Assembly: GCF_000003605.2 (NCBI RefSeq)
Contig: NW_003123406.1
Coordinates: 512,158-524,526 of the forward strand
Reading direction: 5' to 3'
DNA: 12,369 bases
Source of the DNA: Saccoglossus kowalevskii
Lineage: Eukaryota > Hemichordata > Enteropneusta > Harrimaniidae
Shown here: piece by piece, positions 1-7,196 of the stretch
Numbering within the stretch: the first letter of the stretch is position 1
Layout of the letters: each line of letters opens with the position of its first letter
The notes under the pieces: generated by a model
Told to the model about the DNA's origin: nothing
Databases searched by the model: none
What the model saw: only the letters and a program-made list of their open reading frames with translations
Program-made: the position numbers and the translations under genes

Positions 1-682
1 TGCTATAACTGGTGTATAACATGGCCAAGTAAGTTATGTCACGTAGTAACTTGATGATCGTTTGAAGCTTATTTGTTCGCTCATTACTGTAATGTAAACG
101 TTTTAGAAGTTGATGGTACGAATAATAAATTACAACAATACGTCAATTAATTACGTGATCGATTTTTTGAAGGAGAATGTTTTTGGAGTGAATAAAATTA
201 TGAGATTCGTGAACATAAATCTGGCTTAACGTTTTGAATGCGTTTCCTTCAACGTTTTACAAACCAATTAAATTGCAACAATAATGTATTTGTGTTTGTT
301 TTTAGTCTGTAGCATTTGTATTTCGAGAATGTTTCAAACTCTTCTAAATTGTGAAACATAATGTGTTGATTCCATTAAAAAAAATATTTGCCCTGTGACT
401 GAGCTCACTAATATTCATAATTGTAAATAAGTTCTGTTAATCAATGAAGGAAAGATATGTAAATGATATGCAAATTATTATGCAAATTAGCCCCGGCGCT
501 ATGCATTTTTTCTGGGGAGAACCCTGAATATCACTATTGATTGGATGCAAGGTAAGCATGGGTGGTAGTGAAATGCATTGAATATTGTGCATGCTCAATG
601 TGAATATAATTATATCACACGTGTCCATTGCAATCACTACATGGATTTAATTAAGGCAAGTTGTCTTGTTCAATTTACTTAC
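1..682 (-). other. PA2G4: Partial intron 3 of PA2G4 (continues beyond left edge)
   Basis: This stretch follows the donor of PA2G4 exon 3 on the minus strand (GTAAGT, reverse complement of 677-682) and is therefore intron. I looked for the next coding exon, which in the family begins after the VKI segment with DLG, and did not find it, so exon 4 lies outside the window. The sequence is AT-rich, with no long frame on either strand. A cluster of POU-octamer-like words at 457-487 and a CACGTG hexamer at 618-623 are the only structured elements I see. Confidence 0.8.
457..487 (+). promoter_or_regulatory. Cluster of three POU octamer-like sites
   Basis: Three octamer words lie in one orientation within 31 bp: ATGTAAAT at 457-464 (one mismatch), then perfect ATGCAAAT at 468-475 and 480-487. 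Start-to-start spacing is 11 and 12 bp, about one helical turn, so all three would face the same side of the DNA. ATGCAAAT is the classical Oct/POU-domain site. The cluster is in PA2G4 intron 3, and a role as an intronic enhancer is inference. In AT-rich DNA single octamers are common, so only the spacing makes this notable. Confidence 0.4.
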
Positions 683-788
683 ATTTTGACCACATCACCA
701 TCTTTTAATAGCACATCTGGATCACTTTTAAGTGGTGAGAAATGACATACACCGTTATTAATGGAAACACACGTTGGAAATGCAATGC
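683..788 (-). CDS. PA2G4: PA2G4 (EBP1) coding exon 3
   Basis: This third visible coding exon (106 bp) reads 2 bases, 34 codons, 2 bases. It is bounded by a good acceptor (pyrimidine-rich tract, TTTGCAG) and a strong donor (GTAAGT). Joined to exon 2 it completes Gly72 and continues with residues 73-106. Segments such as [18 protein letters not shown] and a KDGDVVKI-like end match the PA2G4 family almost residue for residue, as I remember the human protein. This is the start of the methionine-aminopeptidase-like (M24, 'pita-bread') domain. Family members bind ribosomes and RNA and act in growth control; they lack aminopeptidase activity. The following intron runs off the left edge, so the gene is partial here. 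The identification rests on family memory and consistent splicing, and I consider it firm. Confidence 0.95.
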
Positions 789-2443
789 CTGCAAAGAAGA
801 AAGAAACACACAGTTCAGCTGTTTTCACCAAAACAATAACTTAGTGCCTAGTTCTGTCATTGTGACAGTAGCACTGAATTATACAATTCTGAATGTTTAT
901 AAAGTGAAATCACTTTAAAGAAACATTGCAGCAAAAGTTGTTTAACTTTTACTGCCATAATTTTTTATTTCGTAATTCTTATAAATATATTTTTGCCAAA
1001 GTTGATGATAAATATAGTGTAAGTTTACACTGCTACAAAGTTTCGTCATTTTTCACTGACTCATGAAAATCTACATTATCTTGTGTATAATTTATAGGGA
1101 AGAAGAAGTTGAGAATTCATTTATAAAAAATGTCATCACTCCCAGGGTGCATCTGAAGCTATCCCTATTTTATTAAATGAAGCCCTACAAAAAGTTGATT
1201 ACTCCCATGGTGCATCTCAAGCTATCTCTATTGAATGAATTCCTACAAAAATGTCATCACTCCCATGGTGCATCTGAAGCTATCCCTATTTTATTAAATG
1301 AAGCCCTACAAAAAGTTGATTACTCCCATGGTGCATCTCAAGCTATCTCTATTAAATGAAGCCCTACACAAATGTGGGTATTCCCATGGTGCATCTGAAG
1401 CTATCCCTATTTTATTAAATGAAGTCCTACATAAATTTCATGACTCCGATGGTGCATCTCAAGCTATCCCTATTTTATTAAATGAAGCCCTACAAAAATG
1501 TCATAACTCCCAGGGTGCATCTGAAGCTATCCCCATTTTATTAATTGAAGTCGTACAAAAATGTCACCACTCCCAGGGTGAATCTGAAGCTATCCCTATT
1601 TTATTAATTGAAGCCCTACAAAAATGTCATCACTCCCAGGGTGAATCTGAAGCTATCCCCATTTTATTAATTGAAGTCGTACAAAAATGTCACCACTCCC
1701 AGGGTGCATCTGAAGCTATCTCTATTTTATTAAATGAAGTCGTACAAAAATGTCATCACTCCCAGGGTGAATCTGAAGCTATCCCTATTTTATTAAATGA
1801 AGCCCTACAAAAATTTCACCACTCCCATGGTGCATCTGAAACTACCCCTATTTTATTAAATGAAGCCCTACAAAAATGTCATCACTCCCAGGGTGCATCT
1901 GAAGCTATCTCTATTTTATTAATTGAAGCCCTACAAAAATGTCATCACTCCCAGGGTGCATCTGAAGCTATCTCTATTTTATTAATTGAAGCCCTACAAA
2001 AATGTCATCACTCCCATGGTGCATCTGAAGCTATCTATATTTTATTAGATGAAGCCCTACAAAAATTTTATCATTCCCAGGGTGCATCTGAAGCAATCCC
2101 TATTTTATTAATTGAAGCCCTACAAAAATGTCACCACAAAAATTTGGTCACTCCCATGGTGTAGATAAAGCTATCTCTTATTATACCAAGAATAGATATT
2201 GTTCCAAATTACTCTGTTGGAAAATGTATTACACATTTTTTAATTTTTCAAGTTTTATATTCTGGGAGATTAGTTATTCATTCACACGCAGTGTTTTAAT
2301 TGATTGTCCTTTCAGTTACATATTAATCTACACATCAAAGATGACACCATTACTGTGTGAACTTATCCATTTATTGAATTTGATCTCCTTGATTAAACAC
2401 AAACAGGAAGCCATATCACATGAGAGTGTAGTGTAGTTCATAC
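789..2443 (-). other. PA2G4: PA2G4 intron 2, carrying a minisatellite
   Basis: This 1,655-bp intron separates exon 2 (donor GTATGA, reverse complement of 2438-2443) from exon 3 (acceptor at 789-790). About two thirds of it is the tandem array at 1123-2184. The flanks 789-1122 and 2185-2443 are plain AT-rich sequence. A small interrupted palindrome, CTGTCA-ttg-TGACAG at 854-868, resembles paired TALE/MEIS words but may be chance. A 102-codon plus-strand frame at 2128-2436 begins in the array and overlaps non-coding sequence antisense to the gene. I see no family resemblance in it and do not call it. Confidence 0.85.
1123..2184 (+). repeat. Minisatellite: 16 full ~63-bp units plus partials
   Basis: Units begin with CCCA(G/T)GGTG at 1141, 1204, 1262, 1325, 1383, 1446, then every 63 bp to 2076, with a last degenerate partial unit at 2153. 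Units 2 and 4 are 58 bp because five bases of the TATTTTATT tract are missing. The pair of units 1+2 is repeated as 3+4, and units 7 and 9 are nearly identical, so parts of the array grew in blocks. Unit 16 has a 14-bp insertion. Because 63 is divisible by 3 and one frame lacks stops, the array yields a spurious 288-codon frame on the plus strand (1298-2164). Read along PA2G4 sense, 14 units contain AATAAA. It is likely to vary in length between individuals. Confidence 0.97.
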
Positions 2444-2572
2444 CTTTTTTCATTTCTTTTTCTTTTTTATATACTTTAGTAGTTTCCTCCAAGATCATGG
2501 TGTCTCCAAATTCGCACAAGCCAAGACTTGATTCTCCATCTTTCGCTTTCTCAACAAGCTTGCGAACAATTC
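2444..2572 (-). CDS. PA2G4: PA2G4 (EBP1) coding exon 2
   Basis: This 129-bp exon reads 2 bases, 42 codons, 1 base. It completes Arg29 with exon 1 and opens Gly72 for exon 3. The acceptor has a long T tract (TTTTCTATTTTAG) and the donor is GTATGA. Residues 30-71 include LCEFGDTMILEET and KVYKKEKEMKKG, which are diagnostic of PA2G4: the human counterpart has LCEKGDAMIMEET and KEKEMKKG. The basic KKEKEMKK run belongs to the N-terminal extension ahead of the pita-bread core. Met54 (codon at 2498-2496) aligns with human Met55, where the shorter p42 isoform begins. The second nearby human methionine is leucine here. The phase matches exons 1 and 3 exactly, which strongly supports the model. Confidence 0.96.
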
Positions 2573-2855
2573 CTAAAATAGAAAAAAAATAAAGTATAGT
2601 TTATTAAACGCTCACATTACATGAGAGCAGTAACAACTTGTCACTCATGATTGACACTCACTGTGAGAGAAATGTTGGTTATAGTAGAATTAAATATGAA
2701 AGTAAATTATTCTCTTTTAAATACTGTATTATTGCTGAAGTTTCATATTCATAACATTTTTTTTTTGTGCCAATTGCAAGTGTTAGTGCTGACACAGAGC
2801 ATTTTTGCCACAGAAGCCATAATTATGTTTTTGACTACATGACAAGGGCTTTGTA

Positions 2856-3110
2856 GCTATTTCTCTATCCAATGGCAATTTAATGCACTATCCTGGTGTC
2901 AACCAGGCTCAGTCAAACATTAGCACCTGCGGACCTTAACCAAGGTTTCCCAAAGTCACATTTGTTAAAGAATGAATCTCAGCCAGTGGAATTTGCCTTC
3001 CTATTATTGAGTCTGTGACACATTCACCAAGGGTAGGGGTTGACCCTTAATGTAGGATTTGAACTTGGGTCTACTGTTCATGAATCTGATGCGAATTTGA
3101 TAATAGATGG
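2856..3110 (-). repeat. Possible tRNA-derived SINE relic
   Basis: On the minus strand, GTTCAAATCC (plus 3055-3064) differs by one base from the RNA polymerase III B-box pattern GTTCGAATCC. A loose A-box-like word, TGGTTAATCCC, lies about 55 bases upstream (plus about 3119-3129). The downstream 200 bp (to about 2856) has a slightly higher GC content and a different texture from the flanking intron. No tRNA cloverleaf folds around the B-box, so this is not a tRNA gene. The call is weak, the boundaries are guesses and no target-site duplication is evident. Confidence 0.22.
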
Positions 3111-3904
3111 TGTTAGGGATTAACCATTTGAAACTACAGGAGTGGAATATTTGCAAGATAGACGTAGGAAAAACAATAGCAAGATGTTTCACTATTGGTG
3201 CAATTATGAAAAATAAAAATTCACAAATACGACACAGCAAAAAATCCTTGGTCACGCTTCCAGCCACCACCATCCCCACTACAGTATTCCACAAATACTG
3301 GAGTGTGCATATTTACATAATATCGAAAAGTGTGACTGCCTCATTTTTCATATCATTGAGAAAAAAGGTAAATGGTTAATGAGCAAAATAAAGGCAACAT
3401 TTCCAAACTATTGTAAGAGGACCCACAGATGCATCATGAAATATAATACAACCGAACTTAGCCAGATTCTAACTTGGCCGGGGGAAAAATGCTCAAATCT
3501 GCCCGAATTCAGCGGTCACCATGAAATAATAGGAAGTTAACCAATCCAGCAGCACACACATGCATCAACCTATTGCTTACCATTGGGCAATTACTTAGTG
3601 TCCTACAATGACCTCATATCAAACTGTAAACACAATTTCAACTGGATTCCATTGCTTCCTTAAAAATTACATTTTTCTAGCCCCCCAGTTTTTCAATTTG
3701 CAGGGTGCAGACGCCATTGTTTTTAATTATATTAATTATAATTTTAGCAGATGTTTAAAAAACTATGATGGAACAAATATGAGAGAAGACACTTGGTTAG
3801 TAAATTTAAATTGTTCTGATTGTAGGCAATAAATAAAAATCCCTGATATTAAACTCAGTAATGTACGTGACCATATGGCTGATTGTCAAGTAAGTATCCC
3901 TTCA

Positions 3905-3995
3905 CGGACACACGTGTGTTAAAACTGAATGACGCCTTTCGTTTTTTGTCAACAGATTTCTTGATTGGACGGGAAACGTAAAAGATGGCGGTCGG
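3905..3995 (+). promoter_or_regulatory. Promoter-like block inside PA2G4 intron 1, plus orientation
   Basis: Reading rightward, this block holds a CACGTG E-box in the palindrome ACACGTGT (3909-3916), an inverted CCAAT (ATTGG, about 3964-3968), the word ACGGGAAACG, and AAGATGGCGG at 3982-3991, which matches the YY1 initiator word. The same word occurs in the opposite orientation over the PA2G4 start codon at 4305-4296. The ATG within the plus-strand motif opens only 13 codons before a stop, so no protein is evident. The block may be an internal enhancer or part of the PA2G4 promoter domain, or it may start an antisense transcript. The function is inferred from motifs alone. Confidence 0.35.
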
Positions 3996-4217
3996 TATAT
4001 TTCAAACATCTGGTGCGAATGTGTAGGAATATACCACAAACCGGTCTCGAAATTAATGGTTCGTTGCCAATCAGTTGCACAATGACTTCAAATGACGCGA
4101 CGTACACAAACATGCGGTTAGAAACAGTCCGAGTGAACTTCTGACGTTTCCGCGTGTAAAATTCTCCAATCTACGTGTATGAGCATGTGGGTGTATAATT
4201 AAAACGAGCATACGTAC

Positions 4218-4302
4218 TGTTGACGATTTCGCCAACCATTTTGTATTTTGTCACCACAATATCCGAAGAGATCGTAGGTTCTTCATCTCCACTGTCCGCC
4301 AT
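4218..4302 (-). CDS. PA2G4: PA2G4 (EBP1) coding exon 1 with start codon
   Basis: The start ATG (4302-4300) sits in a favourable context (A at -3, G at +4). The exon gives 28 codons plus one base. The protein begins MADSGDEEP, an acidic N-terminus, then SSDIVVTKYKMVGEIVN, matching the family's EDLVVTKYKMGGDIAN segment. The exon ends A|GTACGT, and its extra A joins GA of exon 2 to make Arg29, as in the human NR(V/I) junction. PA2G4 is a conserved eukaryotic protein related to methionine aminopeptidase 2 but catalytically dead. It binds ribosomes near the exit tunnel and, in mammals, ErbB3 and Rb. Those roles are from family knowledge, not from this sequence. Confidence 0.95.
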
Positions 4303-4420
4303 CTTGAACACACGTGTAGTTCCCGTCATGCAACGCGTCGAAAAAAAGGTGGCGCGAAAATCGCACGAGTGTTTCAGTGGAATACCCGTTCAGTCGATCG
4401 ATTGTCATCTGGTAGTATTT
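4303..4420 (-). promoter_or_regulatory. PA2G4: PA2G4 5' UTR and core promoter region
   Basis: Immediately upstream of the start codon, on the minus strand, are CACGTG (4316-4311, a Myc/USF-type E-box), a pyrimidine run CCTTTTTTT (4349-4341), and TTTCGCGCC (4359-4351), a consensus-like E2F word. The YY1-like word AAGATGGCGG (4305-4296) overlaps the ATG. The block is rich in CpG and has no TATA box, as expected of a housekeeping growth gene. If transcription starts in the pyrimidine run, the leader would be about 47 nt and would begin with a TOP-like sequence. The start site is not proven. A partial ZNF143-like word (TTCCCGTCATGC on plus, about 4319-4330) is too imperfect to count. Confidence 0.6.
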
Positions 4421-6697
4421 TTAATAAGTACGCCTAAAAGTCGTGTCGAATTTTTAAATATCCTCATCAATAGTAATAATGTATGAATACTAGTAGTTGG
4501 TGTTGTCTTTTCTAAATTGATTAAAATCAAGTTCGCGTTCCACTCGGAATTTATGATGTGGTCATAACAACAACAAACGCACAGGGACAAATCATTATAC
4601 ATTATCAACTACTACAACTTATAGGGCTGTCCACGGTTAGTGGGCTGTCAACAATTAAAACAGTTCTTAGGTTTAAGCATAGACTCTAGAAGAAATCATG
4701 TATGTGGATTAAAGAAAGGGAAATCGAGGCAGCGTAGTTAATCTTTAGTAGTATTTTTAAAGCATTATTGGTTGCTGAACCATGAAATATTTGTTCTAAC
4801 GGCAACAATAAAAAGGACATCGTAATGTCGCTATGACAATTGTTAAAACATTTCAAGTACTTTTTTATTCAAACACATAGTTTAAAACTTACTCTAAATT
4901 CGAGTGCGCTAATTGATTTTGTTCACCCACCCGCGTGTCCGTTATTATACATATTACATATTATACATATTACGTCACATCTAAGATAGTTTGAAATTTT
5001 TATGATTTGCTCTTTTGTTTCCCCACGGGTTGTAGTATAAACGGGTCTATTCTCGCAACCCAAAGTCAGAATGTGGGAATAATTTCTCGCCATTTACAAT
5101 TTGTTCACTCTCATCACGTTGCCCTCTATCTTTATTAAACTCGGAATAGAGTCGTATTCGTTTTTATGATTTCATGAGTTATTCAGCGTCACGGTATAAT
5201 AATAATACACTTTATTGGTATCGTATCTTTCATAGGATCTTGAGTTAAATTACAATAAAGTGAGGATGAAAAAATAATAACGTAAACATGATGATGATAA
5301 CAGAAAAAACAAAAAACTTGAGATATGCCTCGATATTAATATTGTGGTTTATTTGGATGGGAATTGAGGCTTTTTCATGTTATTTTCTCTAATTTCGACA
5401 GGACCGCAACTAAAACAAGTTTGGTATAGATATAATTTACGATACCGTAATTGCAATAAGTTCAAATCCTTTTTTGTCAATATTACCCCATTCTCCTCGA
5501 CACACTACTGACATGTATATACCATGTATTGTTGCAACTTTTATTGGGCACGTTTCTCTAAAATAGAATTTTCAGCCTGGATTTTCAGGTTCTGTTCGAT
5601 TAATTTTAAGGTCAATTTTACTTACCAGCATGTGCTCACCATTCACCATCCACTTCCACCCCACCCAGTTCAGGATTGGGGCTTCCCTGCTGTCCTCGCG
5701 CACTTGTTAGAACAGTGTTGGCGGTAAAGATCACAGGGAAGCCCTCTAACACTAAGCACAGCTACGCATTGGCGAGGAGTGCACCAACTTCACCTGAATA
5801 CCGCGGCATTCACTCATCACGACGTCCTTGTACCACCTTTGCATCGATTTTCTTCAATTTCAAAGGATAAAAACTCTAAACATATGTCAAGTTATGTTAT
5901 ACGTTTGACCTCCTGCTGGGAGCCTGTGGGTGTGCCTAAACACTCTACTTTAGTTACCGAACTGTAGTTCATGGCCACATTTTGAAAAGAGATTGAATGG
6001 CACTCATTGATTCAGCTTGCTGCGGCCCTCTGGGTTTCGGATTGTCCTAGTATTTCGGGCAAAAGACCAATTTGAGACTCCATTTTAAAAATAAGGGGAT
6101 TTGAGAAGGGGGCATTGGACATGGACACTTTTGTGCGGTACCCCTGATTACAAAACCCGAGACACAAAATTTCCATCTTCCTCAGACTGCCATGCTTTTA
6201 CTATATGTACACCTATATAATATATTGCAAGATTGTATCGCCAACTCTTGGCTTCGACCACATACGCTTATGCCCCTGGTTATTGATAATAACAATTGTT
6301 ATTGAATCGTATCATTGATATATCTTGATAAATTTGTAAAATAAAGAAGTCAAAAAAATCCAAACAATTCACTTACATCATACGCTTGGGTTTCAGGAAA
6401 TTATAAAGCAACATGTAGAATTCTTAACAATTAGTTTTTTTCTTCACTTAATTTGAAATAAATGTATGTATATGTTGATATTACTGTATTACTCTCATTC
6501 GCTGGTTATGACGGGTGTAATTGTTTCTCTATTTGATGTTTACAAGACAGTTAACAATCCCTCAGTTTGATCAGTTTCACTAACGGCTTCCCTACGGCGA
6601 AAATATTATTAATGGGGAGGCCTACACTGTAAACGACATTTTAACAACCCGGGAACAAGCTACAACTAGTTAAACAAAAATGGACACAAACACACAC
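4421..6697. other. Intergenic region, no gene seen
   Basis: AT-rich sequence lies between the PA2G4 promoter and the microsatellite. A 13-bp direct duplication (TTATACATATTAC at 4945-4957 and 4961-4973) is followed by a CRE-like TTACGTCAC. From about 5,550 to 6,200 the base composition becomes more GC-rich, with an inverted repeat at 5679-5744 and a strong-looking minus-strand donor (GTAAGT, reverse complement of 5620-5625). The short frames there (60-67 codons, plus strand) overlap each other in different frames and show no family motif. The GC-richer segment may be an old transposable-element copy or an untranslated exon. I cannot identify it. Confidence 0.6.
5679..5744. repeat. 11-bp perfect inverted repeat
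   Basis: GGGCTTCCCTG at 5679-5689 is the exact reverse complement of CAGGGAAGCCC at 5734-5744, leaving a 44-base loop. It lies in the GC-richer, unidentified segment at 5.6-6.2 kb. It could be part of a decayed element or a folded non-coding RNA; nothing further distinguishes these. Confidence 0.6.
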
Positions 6698-6775
6698 TTC
6701 TATTCTATTCTATTCTATTCTATTCTATTCTATTCTATTCTATTCTATTCTATTCTATTCTATTCTATTCTATTC
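6698..6775 (+). repeat. Pentanucleotide microsatellite (TATTC)15
   Basis: A perfect, uninterrupted run begins TTC then has fifteen TATTC units. On the other strand it is (GAATA)n. The absence of any interruption suggests recent or ongoing length change. It lies about 250 bp upstream of the candidate plus-strand gene. Confidence 0.99.
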
Positions 6776-6795
6776 TTCTTGCGATACCTCTCAAG

Positions 6796-6817
6796 GATTT
6801 ACGCGCAAGCGTAAATC
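6796..6817. other. Perfect 9-bp stem-loop with GCAA loop
   Basis: GATTTACGC (6796-6804) and GCGTAAATC (6809-6817) are perfectly complementary around a four-base GCAA loop, which would be a stable GNRA-type tetraloop in plus-strand RNA. The hairpin starts about 20 bp after the microsatellite. It is unlike the surrounding AT-rich DNA in having four CpG/GpC steps. Function is unknown; it might be a decayed element end. Confidence 0.7.
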
Positions 6818-6835
6818 AACCCGTATAATAAATGA

Positions 6836-7031
6836 TACAGCCCATGCTTCCTTTGACCTGCCCCCAAGAGGTGACAAAAAGAGACGTTTCTATTTTCGGA
6901 AATAGGAAACCGGTGTAAACAGATACCACTTTCTTGGGTTTTGCGGAAAGTTTCCGCTTTCTAGTGTATGATGTTTGGACTAGGACAGCCCAGTTGACTG
7001 AAGACATTGTCGGCCGACGATCGGAATCGCA
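6836..7031 (+). promoter_or_regulatory. Promoter or 5' leader of candidate plus-strand gene
   Basis: CpG and GC content rise relative to the flanks just before the ATG at 7032. Several GGAA (ETS-type) words occur (CGGAAA, GGAAAC, GCGGAAA). Two perfect palindromes are present: GCGGAAA-g-TTTCCGC at 6943-6957 and GTCGGCCGAC at 7009-7018. No TATA box is clear. The frame is closed by a TGA 36 bp before the ATG, so translation would start at 7032. The assignment as a promoter is inference from composition and context. Confidence 0.4.
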
Positions 7032-7196
7032 ATGTTTGTGTACATCAAAGATTATTGTAACAGAATCCAATGCTTCCCCGATGTGACGCTGCGAGATGGC
7101 TGTGTACCGGAATTCGGTGTCAGAAAGCTCGAGAAAGAAATAACGAAAGACTTAGAAGGAATTGAGATGTTGGTGGAGCCTGCTATCTGGTTTAAG
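7032..7196 (+). CDS. Candidate first coding exon of an unrecognised gene
   Basis: Fifty-five codons run from ATG (purine at -3) to AAG|GTGAGT, a near-perfect splice donor. The peptide begins MFVYIKDYCNRIQCFPDV and ends with an acidic/basic helix-like stretch (VRKLEKEITKDLEGIEML) and EPAIWFK. Composition is mixed and protein-like, unlike the low-complexity frames elsewhere, and it sits beside a CpG-bearing leader. I do not recognise the family, and no catalytic motif, signal peptide or membrane span is visible. The intron phase is 0. A matching terminal exon may lie at 9072. The gene would be head-to-head with PA2G4, about 2.7 kb away. It could still be a chance frame. Confidence 0.45.

Larger units (their letters stand above)
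2573..4217 (-). other. PA2G4: PA2G4 intron 1
   Basis: This 1,645-bp intron lies between exon 1 (donor GTACGT, reverse complement of 4212-4217) and exon 2 (acceptor AG at 2573-2574). The middle is AT-rich with scattered short frames I reject as coding. A SINE-like relic may occupy about 2856-3110. The last 300 bp, nearest exon 1 (about 3900-4217), is visibly richer in CpG than the rest of the intron and contains promoter-like words, so the CpG-rich promoter domain appears to extend from exon 1 into the first intron. Between 3300 and 3900 I see nothing identifiable. Confidence 0.8.

Noticed and set aside
1177-1359. 60-codon plus-strand frame in the first repeat units
   Set aside because: It is the same minisatellite read in a frame shifted by the 5-bp deletions in units 2 and 4; not an independent gene.
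1123-2184. CRISPR-like regularly spaced repeats
   Set aside because: The units are contiguous with no unique spacers and the context is an animal intron, so it is a minisatellite.
3055-3064. tRNA gene suggested by a B-box-like word
   Set aside because: No acceptor, D or anticodon stems pair around it; at most a decayed tRNA-derived SINE.
3004-3379. Overlapping 96- and 90-codon frames on opposite strands
   Set aside because: They lie in PA2G4 intron 1, overlap each other antisense, show no motif and coincide with a possible SINE relic.
683-4302. Methionine aminopeptidase rather than PA2G4
   Set aside because: The KKEKEMKK and VTKYKM segments and exon phases fit PA2G4; the diagnostic metal ligands would lie outside the window, but the N-terminal match is specific.
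4220-4486. 88-codon plus-strand frame over PA2G4 exon 1
   Set aside because: It is the antisense shadow of the exon and its GC-richer promoter.
5620-5628. Upstream 5' UTR exon of PA2G4 using the GTAAGT donor
   Set aside because: No convincing acceptor with a pyrimidine tract precedes the ATG exon, and the ATG already has a promoter-like block next to it; kept only as a lead.
6816-7070. 84-codon minus-strand frame
   Set aside because: It overlaps the more convincing plus-strand leader and exon and has no family motif or splice support.
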